Part shown: positions 1 to 9,085 of the stretch, in pieces
Layout of the letters: each line of letters starts with the position of its first letter
Position numbering within the stretch: the first letter of the stretch is position 1
From: Kordiimonadaceae bacterium
GTDB taxonomy: Bacteria > Pseudomonadota > Alphaproteobacteria > Sphingomonadales > Emcibacteraceae
Assembly (NCBI GenBank): GCA_024236295.1
Contig: JACKKT010000001.1
Coordinates: 124,001-188,000 of the forward strand
Direction of reading: 5' to 3'
DNA length: 64,000 nucleotides
Program-made: the position numbers and the translations under genes
Notes under the pieces: model-generated
The model's input: only the letters and a program-made list of their open reading frames with translations
What the model was told of the DNA's origin: nothing
The model's database searches: none

Positions 1-2
1 CC

Positions 3-1604
3 TATTTTGGAAAAACCGGACAGGGGCCGGTCATGGAAAAAACCGCTATGGCGGCAACGTCTCACCCGCTGGCGACAAAAACGGCGCTGGATATTTTAAA
101 AGCCGGCGGCAATGCCATGGATGCGGCTGTGGCGGCCTGCGCTGTGCAATGTGTGGTGGAACCACAGTCAACCGGGATTGGTGGCGATTGTTTCTGTCTT
201 TATTCACCGGAGGGGAAGGCCGATTATGTTGCCTATAACGGCTCCGGCCGTGCTCCGGCGGCTGCAAACGGGGCCTGGTATCGGGGGCAGGGGATTAGTG
301 AGATTGCCGAAAACAGTCCCCATGCGGTGACCATTCCCGGCGCAGTGGATGCCTGGGATAGACTTATAAATGACTATGGGAATTTTTATCTGCCGGATCT
401 TTTAAAACCGGCAATTGGTTTTGCCAGAAACGGTTATAAAATTCTGGACCGTGTCGGGTTTGATTTTGCCCGTGGGGCAGATTATCTGAAAAATAGCGAG
501 CATGCAGCCAAAGTCTTTATGCCGGGTGGCATTATGCCCAAAGCGGGTGACATCCACAGACAGCCGAAACTTGCTAAAACCCTTGAAATAATTGGTGAAT
601 ATGGAAGAGACGGCTTTTATAGGGGCGAGGTCGCCGAAGATATTGTCGGGTACCTAAAATCACTAGGCGGGCTTCATACGCTGGATGATTTTGTGAACTA
701 TAGAGGCAATTACGTAACACCGATTTCTGCAACCTACCGGGGCTATGACATTTACCAGTGCCCACCAAACGGGCAGGGGATTATCGCCCTGATGCTGCTT
801 AAAATTATGGAACAGATTGAGGTTGAAAAGGACGGCCCATTAAGCGCAAAGCGTATCCATCAGGAGATTGAAGCCGGCAGACTTTCTTATCACCAGCGGG
901 ATTTATATCTGGCCGATCCTGATTTTAATCATGTGCCGGTTGATGAATTGCTGGGGGCGGAAAATATAAAACGGCTGGCCGCCGCGATCACGGGCAGGCG
1001 AATTGAAAAGCTTGAGCCTTATGATCTGCCTGATCATAAAGATACGGTTTATATCACCGTGGTGGATAAGGACCGGAATTGCTGCAGCTTTATCAATACC
1101 ATTTTCCGGCAGTTTGGAAGCGGCCTGATGTCACCAAAGACCGGCGTGCTTCTTCATAACCGGGGTCGGGGATTTTCTCTGAAAAAAGGCCACCCTAATG
1201 AAATTGCTGGCGGCAAAAGGCCACTTCATACGATCATCCCGGCAATGGTTGCCAAAGATGGCCGCACAGTGATGTCATACGGCGTGATGGGCGGGCAGTA
1301 TCAGGCATTCGGCCATATGCAGTTTTTAACGCGTCTTTTTGATTACGGACTGGATATTCAGGCAGCGATGGATTTACCACGCTTCTTTTCTGACCCGGTC
1401 AGCGGCAATGTAGAAGTTGAAAGTGATGTAGGCGATGCCGTACAGATCATTTTACGTGAAAAAGGCCATAACTTGGTGCCGCCGAAAATTCCGATCGGCG
1501 GGTCGCAGGCGATCTGGATCGACTGGGAAAAAGACCTTCTGCTTGGTGGATCAGATCCGCGAAAAGACGGCCTTGTAGCAGGATATAGCAAACTTAAAAA
1601 GTAA
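3..1604 (+). CDS. ggt: Gamma-glutamyltransferase family protein (5' end outside window)
   Basis: N-terminal-nucleophile amidohydrolase that cleaves or transfers gamma-glutamyl groups, for example of glutathione. The reading frame is open to the window edge, and the residues before the first ATG at 33 (GQGPVMEKTAMAATSHPLA) fit the usual family N-terminus, so the gene probably begins upstream of base 1. Family hallmarks: the ATSHPLA start of the large subunit, GGNAMDAAVA, STGIGGDCF, and the processing site where DTVYITVVDKD matches the family DTTHYSVVD. This makes the Thr at 1044-1046 (codon 338 from the ATG at 33) the likely nucleophile and first residue of the small subunit. YGVMGGQYQ and LLGGSDPRKDG lie near the C-terminus. 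No signal peptide is visible in the part present. The 3' end overlaps the convergent porin gene by 11 bp. A cephalosporin-acylase-like specificity cannot be excluded. Confidence 0.9.
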   Translation, partial: YFGKTGQGPVMEKTAMAATSHPLATKTALDILKAGGNAMDAAVAACAVQCVVEPQSTGIGGDCFCLYSPEGKADYVAYNGSGRAPAAANGAWYRGQGISEIAENSPHAVTIPGAVDAWDRLINDYGNFYLPDLLKPAIGFARNGYKILDRVGFDFARGADYLKNSEHAAKVFMPGGIMPKAGDIHRQPKLAKTLEIIGEYGRDGFYRGEVAEDIVGYLKSLGGLHTLDDFVNYRGNYVTPISATYRGYDIYQCPPNGQGIIALMLLKIMEQIEVEKDGPLSAKRIHQEIEAGRLSYHQRDLYLADPDFNHVPVDELLGAENIKRLAAAITGRRIEKLEPYDLPDHKDTVYITVVDKDRNCCSFINTIFRQFGSGLMSPKTGVLLHNRGRGFSLKKGHPNEIAGGKRPLHTIIPAMVAKDGRTVMSYGVMGGQYQAFGHMQFLTRLFDYGLDIQAAMDLPRFFSDPVSGNVEVESDVGDAVQIILREKGHNLVPPKIPIGGSQAIWIDWEKDLLLGGSDPRKDGLVAGYSKLKK

Positions 1605-2874
1605 CACGGTAACTGGCTTGTACTTGCGTTTCGTTGGTTTTTGCCGGTAAGCCGAAGTCGGCCCGGTCGGACCGCTTGCTGGTAAGTTGCAGCAGTTCAA
1701 CAATGAAGCGCTGACCGTTGGTGACATCAAGCGCATAGGCCAGCATCCAGGCATGACCGTCTTCGTCATTATTGTTTCGCTCAATCAGGGTTTGATCAAT
1801 CATGGCAAAATCATCATAGCGGGCGGAAATGCGGTGTGGTCCAAACTGCCGACTGAGCATAATGTAAAAGCTTTCATAATTTGCATCGGCTGGTCTAAAG
1901 CCCAGGTCAGGGCCCATTTTGGTATTTCCTTTTAAGAACTGCCCGAAAATTTCAATATTTTTCACAAAATCCAAAGTCATCCCGATATTTAAAAAATCAG
2001 ATTCCCAACCATACTGCCCGCCGATACGGGCATCGGGAATAGCGCGGTTGTCATAATAAAGGGCATTTAAGGATAGATAACCGAAATATTCCCAGTTAAA
2101 GCCGACAAAATAACCCGGTCTGTTGTCAATCTCATAATGGGGAATGGTGTATGGGTCCTGCCTTCTGAATATTCCTGTTGGGGAAAGCGCATTTACTGCG
2201 GGTAGGGGGAATTCACCAAACAGTGTTGTTTTGCTGTCATGCAGGGCCCAACCACGATAAAAAAGAAGCGTACCTGATGTATCATTAACGCCAAACAGAC
2301 CGGCATTAATTTTCAGGGCCTGATCTTCGAATTCCTTTTCCGCGGAAATTTCTATGCCTGTGGTTTTGACTTCCTCACCAATCCAGCTGTTGATGGCGGA
2401 CGGCGTGATGGAATAAGGGCTGGTCCAGGCAATATCGTAATTCTCAAGGGAAATATGAGGATAAAACGTGCCAAGGCGCGCTTCCAGTTTATAGCCGGAG
2501 GTCAGTAGTTTGTTATATTTGAAATAGGCTTCAACAACGTCAATGCTGTGTGTTTGCTCCGGGTCAAACTTCAAATTCACGAATGAGGATAATTCCCATG
2601 AATATTTGGTATCAATTAGTAATGCCGCCTCGGCGAGATTAAGCCGGACTTCATCATTTCCATCTGGATCAGAGCCGTATCTGGTTTTTCCTAGACCGCG
2701 GTCAAGCCAGCTTGGCTCCCCGCTAGAATAACTCAGGCGTGCGTCGGCATAACCGGTAAATGAAAATTCCGGGAAATGATCCTGCGCGAGTGCAGGGCTT
2801 GCCCAAAGGACTAAACAGAATAGCAATTTTGCCATTTTACTGAAATTAATATTCATTTTTGCATCCATTTTCAT
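1594..2874 (-). CDS. Porin-like outer-membrane beta-barrel protein
   Basis: Probable outer-membrane channel. A signal peptide (KMAKLLFCLVLWASPALA, cleavage before QDHF) is followed by a sequence dominated by alternating aromatic/hydrophobic strands (FTGYADARLSY, YFVGFNWEYFGYLSLNALYY, ISARYDDFA) and ends in VQASYRVTF, the terminal Phe expected of a barrel recognised by the Bam machinery. About 425 residues is normal for porins. Several Met codons lie in frame between 2856 and 2919. I chose 2874 for its positively charged n-region; 2856 is also possible. The gene is divergent from the cupredoxin gene at 3037 and convergent with ggt. Together with the cupredoxin and the GGDEF/EAL gene it may form a functional module. 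The substrate is unknown. Confidence 0.75.
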   Translation of the reverse strand: MKMDAKMNINFSKMAKLLFCLVLWASPALAQDHFPEFSFTGYADARLSYSSGEPSWLDRGLGKTRYGSDPDGNDEVRLNLAEAALLIDTKYSWELSSFVNLKFDPEQTHSIDVVEAYFKYNKLLTSGYKLEARLGTFYPHISLENYDIAWTSPYSITPSAINSWIGEEVKTTGIEISAEKEFEDQALKINAGLFGVNDTSGTLLFYRGWALHDSKTTLFGEFPLPAVNALSPTGIFRRQDPYTIPHYEIDNRPGYFVGFNWEYFGYLSLNALYYDNRAIPDARIGGQYGWESDFLNIGMTLDFVKNIEIFGQFLKGNTKMGPDLGFRPADANYESFYIMLSRQFGPHRISARYDDFAMIDQTLIERNNNDEDGHAWMLAYALDVTNGQRFIVELLQLTSKRSDRADFGLPAKTNETQVQASYRVTF

Positions 2875-3036
2875 TCTGGAATTAAAATGCTTAATGAACA
2901 CATGATTACATAAAATCATTAAAAGAACATAAATCGATGAGAAGTCAGTTTTTTATGGCAAATTAAGGGAAATTTAAGAGAGCGAGGATATAAGAAATAT
3001 TGTATGTATAATATTTGCTGGACGAAAGTTCCGGAA

Positions 3037-3705
3037 ATGAAAATTAAAATTAAAGATTATAATATTTCGATCATTAGAGTTGTCTTTTCATTAATGGTGG
3101 CCTTTTTAATGAATCATCAGGCTTTCGCGGCTGATGTAAGTGCGCTGGTTACAGATGAAGATGGTACGCCACTAGAATATGCTGTAGTTACTCTAGTGGG
3201 TGAAAACCCGGGAAATGAAACTAAAAATGCCGTCATGCCGCCACCGGTTATGACGCAGCAGAATATACAGTTCTCGCCATTTGTACTTCCCGTTGCTGTT
3301 GGTACAACCGTTTCCTTTCCCAACAAGGATAATATTCGTCATCATGTTTATTCTTTTTCAAAAGTAAAAAGATTTGAACTTGAGCTTTACGGCGAGGATG
3401 AAGAAAAATCAGTGCTTTTTGATAAAGAAGGGGTCGTAGCCCTAGGGTGTAATATTCATGATAATATGCTGGCTTATATTTATGTGGCCCGGTCTCATAA
3501 TTTTGCAACCACCGATGCTATGGGAAGCACCACTATCCAGAATATTAACCCAGGTGTTTATTATGCCTATGTCTGGCATCCAAGACTAAGTGGCGATGAA
3601 GAAGTTTTTGAAAGACAGATAACAGTGACAGATCAAGGAGTTGATCAACTTCAGTTTAAAATTCCGCTCAAACGCGTGCGTAACCGCAGCAGAAGTAATT
3701 ATTGA
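3037..3705 (+). CDS. Secreted cupredoxin-domain protein (methylamine-utilisation-protein-like)
   Basis: Periplasmic protein with a predicted type I copper site. A signal peptide (about residues 1-32, ending NHQAFA) leads into a small beta domain (DVSALVTDEDGTPLEYAVV, as in carboxypeptidase-regulatory-like folds) and then a cupredoxin domain. The domain shows FPNKDNIRHHVYSFS, supplying the first His, and GCNIHDNM, supplying the Cys, second His and Met (C-x2-H-x2-M). Proteins of this type are often annotated as methylamine utilisation protein, but no methylamine dehydrogenase genes are here and I do not infer that role. An upstream ATG at 3004 would add 11 residues; 3037 places the charged n-region correctly. 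The stop is 20 bp before the GGDEF/EAL gene, so the two are probably cotranscribed and the cupredoxin may act in signalling or copper sensing. Confidence 0.75.
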   Translation: MKIKIKDYNISIIRVVFSLMVAFLMNHQAFAADVSALVTDEDGTPLEYAVVTLVGENPGNETKNAVMPPPVMTQQNIQFSPFVLPVAVGTTVSFPNKDNIRHHVYSFSKVKRFELELYGEDEEKSVLFDKEGVVALGCNIHDNMLAYIYVARSHNFATTDAMGSTTIQNINPGVYYAYVWHPRLSGDEEVFERQITVTDQGVDQLQFKIPLKRVRNRSRSNY

Positions 3706-3725
3706 GGTTTGAATGAAGGAAATAA

Positions 3726-6170
3726 ATGTTTAAAAGTTTTCAAACCAAACTAGTAATCTTATTTGCACTTCTGTTCGTTTTAGTTCAGGCACTTATTTAT
3801 TCTTCGGTTTATATTGCTACTAAAAACAATCTGGAAAAACAGGCAGATGCACAGTTGATTTATAGTAGCACTGTTTTTAATCAGGCTATGAAAACCAAAA
3901 TTGAAAGCTGGCTTGGTGAAGCAAATATATATTCAACAGATTACGGGTTCAGATCAGCTGTAACCACAGATGATCAGGCAACGATTATGTCTGCACTGGA
4001 GAACCTGTCAAGCCGGGTAGGTGCCAGCCGGGCCATGATTTTTTCAACGGATTATGATGTTCTGGCCGAAATTTCGGATGATGGTACAAGTGCTGCCCAA
4101 AAAGATATCTTTAAAAAACTCATTGATACGGCTGATGATGCAGGTGAATCATACAGCTTTATTAAAATTTCTGACAATGTGTACCAGTTCACCATTGTTC
4201 CGGTTTTGGCACCTATTCCCGTTGCCTGGGTGGCTATTGGTGACAAATTGGATCAGCCCGCATTAATTGAATTAAAGAAAACTCTACCGGATGGCATTGA
4301 TATTACACTGACTGAGAAAAATTATGACGGGAAACTGATCTCACTTCAGTCGACCCTAGCTAAGCATATTGCTTCTGATGTAACACATCAGGTTGCTTTG
4401 GTTGAAAGTCGGGGCGAAATAGACTTGCATGAAGCACTTGATGATCATTATATGGCACAAAGGTCAGAGCTTCCGAGTTCTATCGGAGAAAGTCCGATTA
4501 GTATTCTTCTTACCTATTCACTAGATGCTGCTTATAGCCCTTATAGGCCATTGGCATACATCCTTCTGGCTCTGGCGATATTGGGGCTGGTTTCCCTGAT
4601 TATGGGCAGTATTACCGTTGCTAAAACGGTTTCCAAACCACTTGAGCTGCTGGCCCGAGCAGCACGTTTGATTCAGATTGGACGATACGAAAAAGTAACA
4701 GCGATAAAGCAAAAAGATGAAATTGGCCAATTGGCAGATCATTTCAATCAGATGATTATTGGTATTCAGGACCGTGAAGAAAAAATTATGTATCAGGCAG
4801 AACACGACCTGGAAACAGGGCTGCCAAACCGGAATAATGTTGATAAATATTTACAGATATTGTTCAACAATCAGGCAGATACTGGGCAGACTTTTAGCGT
4901 ACTTCAAATATCCATTGATAGTTTTGATGAGGTAAGAAATACGCTGGGCTATGATACGGCAAGGGAACTGTTAAGAAAAATTGGCATCCGGCTTCTGCAA
5001 AAAGCCAACAGTAATAATTTTGTCGCGCGCTTAAGTTCGGCAAATTTCTGTTTTGTGTTTGAAGGTGGAAACAGTATCAATTCCTTCAGTCTGGCCCGGG
5101 AAATTATGGCTATATTTGATGATCCGGTTATGGTTCATAACTTTACGATTGATACTAATGTCAGTATTGGTATTTCTTGTTCGCCTGAGCATGCACAAAC
5201 GGCGGATTTGCTTTTACAGCGCGCAAGTATAGCCACATTGCACGCAAAAGATGATATGAACCGCATTTGCATTTATGATAAAAAAATTGACGGTTATGAT
5301 GCGGACCGACTTTCATTAATGGGAGATTTCAGAAAGAGTCTTGAAGAGGGGGATGTGAAATTTTATTACCAGCCGAAAATTGATGTCAAATTTGGCTATA
5401 TAACCCATGTTGAAGCGCTTGTTCGCTGGATTCATCCGGAGCGTGGTTTTATTCCGCCAGATGATTTTATCACAATGGCGGAACAGACCGGACATATCCA
5501 TCATCTTACTTTATGGGGACTTGATGCCGCTATCGCACAGTGTCGCGAATGGATAACAAAAAATATTGATCTGAAAATGGCCATTAATCTTTCGGCGAGG
5601 GATCTTTCTAACCGTAAATTGCCGGAAATCATCATTAAACTTTTAGAAAAATACAGCGTGCCAAGAACGCGTTTGGTTCTGGAAGTCACTGAAAATGCCA
5701 TCATGCAGGATCCCGAACTTGCGTTAGGTGTTTTGAATGATCTTTATCAGCATGGATTATTGCTTTCTATCGATGATTACGGGACCGGCTATTCATCCAT
5801 GAGCTATCTCAAAAAACTGCCAGTGAAGGAACTTAAAATAGATAAATCATTCGTCCTTGAACTGGCAAAAAATAAAGAAGATGAAATTCTGGTTCGTTCA
5901 ACAATTGATCTGGGACATAACCTGGGTCTTAAAGTCACGGCTGAAGGTGTGGAAGACGAAGAGTCAATGGAGATACTTCGTCAGCTTGGCTGCGATCTGG
6001 TGCAGGGCTTCTTTATCAGTAAGCCACTTCCAATTGCTGATCTTTACGATTTTATAGAAAATTCACCATACGGGCTAAATAAAGAAAAACACAAAATTAA
6101 AAAAGCAAGTCATGCAGACAGTCCAGGTTCAATGATCAAATCAATTGAACGACGTTTATCCAATATTTGA
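3726..6170 (+). CDS. Membrane GGDEF/EAL protein, probable cyclic-di-GMP phosphodiesterase
   Basis: Likely controls cyclic-di-GMP in response to a periplasmic signal. It has an N-terminal membrane segment (residues about 7-27), a periplasmic sensor region of about 240 residues, a second membrane segment near 272-297, HAMP (SKPLELLARAARLI onward), GGDEF and EAL domains. The GGDEF signature is lost: the expected RLGGDEF is RLSSANFCF, so no cyclase activity is expected. The EAL domain looks intact: VEALVRW with Glu563, AINLSARDL, LEVTENAI, IDDYGTGYSS, LKIDKSFV, TAEGVED and QGFFISKPLP. The ribosome-binding site GAAGGA sits just before the ATG. It follows the cupredoxin gene by 20 bp, suggesting that protein is a periplasmic partner or input. 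Confidence 0.9.
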   Translation: MFKSFQTKLVILFALLFVLVQALIYSSVYIATKNNLEKQADAQLIYSSTVFNQAMKTKIESWLGEANIYSTDYGFRSAVTTDDQATIMSALENLSSRVGASRAMIFSTDYDVLAEISDDGTSAAQKDIFKKLIDTADDAGESYSFIKISDNVYQFTIVPVLAPIPVAWVAIGDKLDQPALIELKKTLPDGIDITLTEKNYDGKLISLQSTLAKHIASDVTHQVALVESRGEIDLHEALDDHYMAQRSELPSSIGESPISILLTYSLDAAYSPYRPLAYILLALAILGLVSLIMGSITVAKTVSKPLELLARAARLIQIGRYEKVTAIKQKDEIGQLADHFNQMIIGIQDREEKIMYQAEHDLETGLPNRNNVDKYLQILFNNQADTGQTFSVLQISIDSFDEVRNTLGYDTARELLRKIGIRLLQKANSNNFVARLSSANFCFVFEGGNSINSFSLAREIMAIFDDPVMVHNFTIDTNVSIGISCSPEHAQTADLLLQRASIATLHAKDDMNRICIYDKKIDGYDADRLSLMGDFRKSLEEGDVKFYYQPKIDVKFGYITHVEALVRWIHPERGFIPPDDFITMAEQTGHIHHLTLWGLDAAIAQCREWITKNIDLKMAINLSARDLSNRKLPEIIIKLLEKYSVPRTRLVLEVTENAIMQDPELALGVLNDLYQHGLLLSIDDYGTGYSSMSYLKKLPVKELKIDKSFVLELAKNKEDEILVRSTIDLGHNLGLKVTAEGVEDEESMEILRQLGCDLVQGFFISKPLPIADLYDFIENSPYGLNKEKHKIKKASHADSPGSMIKSIERRLSNI

Positions 6171-6188
6171 ATAAATTATTTATAAGTA

Positions 6189-6234
6189 CCCGCCGAACAT
6201 TATTTAATGCAGATTTGCCATTTTGAACGGCGGG
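6189..6234. other. Inverted repeat between convergent genes
   Basis: CCCGCCG (6189-6195) and CGGCGGG (6228-6234) form perfect 7-bp arms around a 32-nt loop between the convergent EAL and Usp genes. The loop is long and there is no T-run on either side, so this is only a weak candidate for a bidirectional terminator. Confidence 0.25.
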
Positions 6235-6252
6235 ATACCCACTCAGGAGGCT

Positions 6253-7065
6253 CTAGTGTGACAGATAAACAGAAAACTGCTGATTGCTGAGAAGATCCTT
6301 TGTTGCACCACCAAAGACAATTTCCCTTAGTCTTCTGTGGCCCCAGGCACCTGCTATGATCAGATCGGCATTGATTTTTTGGGCCGTTTCCAGAATTGTA
6401 TCACTTACTGAATCACTTTCAGAAATAGTTAGGGCCTCTGTATTAACGCCATGGCGGTCCAGTTTGATGCAAATATCTGCTTCTGGCAGATAATCTTTAT
6501 CTTCCTCTGATACAGTCAGAACGGTTACTTTGTCAGCATCCTTTAACATGGAAAGAGCATTATGAGTGGCCTTGGCACATTGGCTGCCGCCATCCCAGGC
6601 AATCAGAATATTTTTAAAATCGACCGGCGCACCTGCTTCTGGCACGACAATCACGGGCAGTCCGCCTTCAATGATAAAATCATGCATAACGCTTAAAATA
6701 TCATCAATAGCATCGCCTTTCTGAGTTAGCACAGTCAGATCGGCGGTTCTTGAATGCATGTTCAGAAAATCAAGCAGGTTGCCCTGTTGTTGGCACCAGT
6801 CATAACGAACACCAGTTGCTTTTAGCTGCTTCTCATATCTTTCACGATATCTTTCAGCTTCTGCTTTAAGGTCTTTTTCATACTGATTGAAGGCTTCAGC
6901 TGTATAGGCTTCCACAGGCATGGATTTAAACATATCGCCTGCTGGCGTTAGCACATGAAGTGCCCGTACATGACCATCATATTTATCGGCCAGCTTTGCG
7001 GCCATGGCCACTCGTGCTTCTGTACCTCTGTCATGACCGATAGGGACTAGAATTGTTTTTATCAT
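6253..7065 (-). CDS. Universal stress protein, two UspA domains in tandem (Usp 1)
   Basis: Cytoplasmic stress or energy-limitation protein made of two UspA folds, about residues 1-140 and 150-270. The first begins MIKTILVPIGHD, the second NILIAWDGGSQC, the usual beta1 strand and Asp of UspA. The second domain ends with the nucleotide-binding loop GAWGHRRLREIVFGG, matching G-x2-G-x9-G but followed by Ala instead of Ser/Thr. It is one of three similar genes in this window (also 21952 and 27059); all end with a short (V/A)(Y/F)(L/F)(S/A)H tail. An FNR-type box at 7134-7147 and a -10 candidate at 7107-7112 precede it, so oxygen limitation probably induces it. Confidence 0.9.
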   Translation of the reverse strand: MIKTILVPIGHDRGTEARVAMAAKLADKYDGHVRALHVLTPAGDMFKSMPVEAYTAEAFNQYEKDLKAEAERYRERYEKQLKATGVRYDWCQQQGNLLDFLNMHSRTADLTVLTQKGDAIDDILSVMHDFIIEGGLPVIVVPEAGAPVDFKNILIAWDGGSQCAKATHNALSMLKDADKVTVLTVSEEDKDYLPEADICIKLDRHGVNTEALTISESDSVSDTILETAQKINADLIIAGAWGHRRLREIVFGGATKDLLSNQQFSVYLSH

Positions 7066-7106
7066 TTGAATTCTCCTGAATGAATTTTGGTTTGTGACCT
7101 GATTTT

Positions 7107-7112
7107 ATAATA
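7107..7112 (-). promoter_or_regulatory. -10 hexamer of Usp 1 promoter
   Basis: TATTAT on the minus strand, centred about 31 bp downstream of the centre of the FNR-like box. This is the spacing expected if the box is centred near -41.5, a class II activator position. Confidence 0.45.
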
Positions 7113-7133
7113 TTAAAAGCTGATAGAACTTAC

Positions 7134-7147
7134 TTGATACAGGTCAA
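7134..7147. promoter_or_regulatory. FNR/Anr-type box upstream of Usp 1
   Basis: TTGATACAGGTCAA matches the FNR/CRP-family consensus TTGAT-N4-ATCAA at 9 of 10 positions. It is centred about 75 bp upstream of the Usp 1 start codon. The other two Usp genes in this window carry perfect versions at comparable positions. Confidence 0.6.
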
Positions 7148-7231
7148 AATTTGACAGAATTAATAAAAAGACTTGTTTATAAAACTTATACCTTATAGTT
7201 TTTTTATAATTCAAACTATGAGTAATATAAT

Positions 7232-8518
7232 ATGAAAGAACCGGCTTTATTACAAGTTTTTGAGCTGATAGAAAAAGCAGAAGATAATCTTGTAAGGTTA
7301 TGTCAGGATCTTGTCCGGTTTCCAACCGTGAATCCGCCTGGAAGGGATTATAAGCCCTGCGTAGAATATATTGGCAACCGCCTTAAAAATAGTGGATTTA
7401 CAATCGAATATGTCCGAGCGAGGGGTACGCCAGGAGACAGTGCTGATTACCCTCGTTTTAATGTTATAGCCCGTTATGAAACAGGTCGCCAGGGCCCATG
7501 CGTCCATTTTAATAGTCATATTGATGTGGTTGAAACAGGTGACGGCTGGACCCATGATCCATTTGCAGCAGAATTGGTAGACGGCAAAATTTATGGGCGT
7601 GGCACTTGCGACATGAAGGGGGGATTGGCTGCATCCATCATTGCTGTTGAAGCCCTCATTAACAGCGGGATTGAGCTGAGAGGCGCGATCGAAATATCTG
7701 GAACAGCGGATGAGGAATCCGGCGGGCTGGGTGGCGTTGCTTATCTAGCCGAGCAGGGATATTTCAGCAAGGACCGGGTTGATCATGTCATCATACCGGA
7801 ACCGCTTAATGTTGATCGAGTTTGTCTTGGTCACCGGGGTGTCTGGTGGGCGGAAATTGAAACCCAAGGACGTATTGCGCATGGCTCAATGCCATTTCTA
7901 GGTGACTGTGCCATTAGGCATATGGGAGCAGTAATTGCAGAATTTGAAGATAAACTTTATCCAGCTATGGCAGCAAGACATACGAAAATGCCGGTAGTGC
8001 CTGAAGGGGCCAAACAATCTACACTGAATATCAACAGCATTCATGGCGGTCAGGAAGAAGGCAATGATGGTCTTCCGGCGCCTTGTGTGCCGGACAGCTG
8101 CCGTATGATTATAGATAGACGTTTCATCGTTGAAGAGCAGCTTGATGAAGTGAAAAATGAGATAAAAGGCATTTTAACGTCGCTTGAAACATCGAGAGAA
8201 GGGTTCAAGTATGACATACGTGATATGCTAGAAGTTATTCCCAGCATGACAGATGTTGAAGCCCCAGTCGTAAAAGCCACATCGGCTGCAATTGAAGATA
8301 TTCTTGGTAAAAAACCCGATCTGATCTGTTCTCCCGGTACATATGATCAGAAACATATAGACCGTATAGGCAATCTTAAAGACTGTATTGCCTATGGTCC
8401 GGGTATTCTTGAGCTTGCCCATCAGCCTGATGAATATGTTGTTGTTAAAGATATGATAGATTCTGCAAAAGTAATGGCCTCGGCGGCATACAAACTGTTA
8501 ATGGGTAAAACTGACTAA
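7232..8518 (+). CDS. M20 family ArgE/DapE-type deacylase
   Basis: Di-zinc amidohydrolase of the acetylornithine deacetylase/succinyl-diaminopimelate desuccinylase group. Metal and catalytic motifs are present in order: HFNSHIDVV (His, with Asp two residues on), GRGTCDMKGG (bridging Asp), TADEESGG (catalytic Glu and metal Glu), PEPLNVDRVCLGHRG, and a C-terminal LAHQPDEYV with the last His ligand. At 428 residues it is the normal length. The substrate is unknown; the surrounding peptide transporter, aldehyde dehydrogenase and aminopeptidase make an N-acyl or gamma-glutamyl amino compound more likely than an arginine-pathway role. It is divergent from the Usp 1 gene. Confidence 0.85.
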   Translation: MKEPALLQVFELIEKAEDNLVRLCQDLVRFPTVNPPGRDYKPCVEYIGNRLKNSGFTIEYVRARGTPGDSADYPRFNVIARYETGRQGPCVHFNSHIDVVETGDGWTHDPFAAELVDGKIYGRGTCDMKGGLAASIIAVEALINSGIELRGAIEISGTADEESGGLGGVAYLAEQGYFSKDRVDHVIIPEPLNVDRVCLGHRGVWWAEIETQGRIAHGSMPFLGDCAIRHMGAVIAEFEDKLYPAMAARHTKMPVVPEGAKQSTLNINSIHGGQEEGNDGLPAPCVPDSCRMIIDRRFIVEEQLDEVKNEIKGILTSLETSREGFKYDIRDMLEVIPSMTDVEAPVVKATSAAIEDILGKKPDLICSPGTYDQKHIDRIGNLKDCIAYGPGILELAHQPDEYVVVKDMIDSAKVMASAAYKLLMGKTD

Positions 8519-8777
8519 TCGTCTATATTTTTTGTTTCAATAAGGGAATTATAAATTTTATGTGTAAATATTTTTTACATGTTAAATTTTATTTATCACT
8601 CGTTAACCATATTAATCATTGATTATAAACAATAAAATCAAACTGGCACGATTTTCGCATAATAATAGATAAAAGTTTATCTTTTTATGTTTTGTATGCT
8701 GCTGCATCAAAATGGGAAATATAAATTTTGAGTATTGTGTTTGTAGTAAGAGTAGTTTGTGTTTGAAGGATTGTAAA

Positions 8778-8921
8778 ATGTATTTGGGCTTAATAAATAG
8801 CACCTGTTGTATTTTGATGATTGCTGTGGGTCTTTTGATTTTGGATCAGTCATATGGATTTACTGATGATCATTATGTTCAGGTGGGAAATCTAATCAGG
8901 TTCCTAAAGTCTATTTTTTAA
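8778..8921 (+). CDS. Small putative membrane protein, 47 residues
   Basis: Unrecognised small ORF. The ATG at 8778 is preceded by GAAGGA (8765-8770) at 7-nt spacing, a much better start than the upstream in-frame ATG at 8712, which has no ribosome-binding site. The product begins MYLGLINSTCC and contains one hydrophobic helix (about residues 3-23), then a short polar tail ending FLKSIF. A perfect terminator begins 21 nt after the stop, which argues that this segment is a transcription unit. It could instead be a small RNA whose ORF is accidental. Confidence 0.4.
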   Translation: MYLGLINSTCCILMIAVGLLILDQSYGFTDDHYVQVGNLIRFLKSIF

Positions 8922-8942
8922 AAGTTTTACTTTCCAAGTGAG

Positions 8943-8975
8943 AGGCAGGATAACGGATCCTGCCTTTTTCTTTTT
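8943..8975 (+). terminator. Rho-independent terminator
   Basis: Perfect 9-bp stem AGGCAGGAT / ATCCTGCCT with loop AACGG (8952-8956), followed by a T-rich run starting at 8964. It ends whatever is transcribed from 8778-8921. Confidence 0.85.
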
Positions 8976-9085
8976 ATTTCTGTATTGTCCAATATGATTT
9001 ATGGATAATTTTCTTATTTATACTTTTATCTGATTTTACTTGAGGCTAATGTATATTTCTGTTTTCTGGAAATGACGGAGCCTTA

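Larger units (their letters stand above)
8519..9085. other. AT-rich gap with a small ORF and a terminator
   Basis: The stretch from the M20 stop to the mini molybdopterin-hydroxylase-like gene is very AT-rich. It holds a plausible 47-codon gene (8778-8921) and a strong Rho-independent terminator (8943-8975). I see no other coding or RNA signal in it. Confidence 0.5.

Noticed and set aside
3037..3705. A methylamine-utilisation role for the cupredoxin protein
   Set aside because: No methylamine dehydrogenase genes are nearby; the name reflects family annotation only.
6189..6234. CCCGCCG/CGGCGGG repeat as a strong terminator
   Set aside because: 32-nt loop and no T-run on either strand; kept only as a weak feature.
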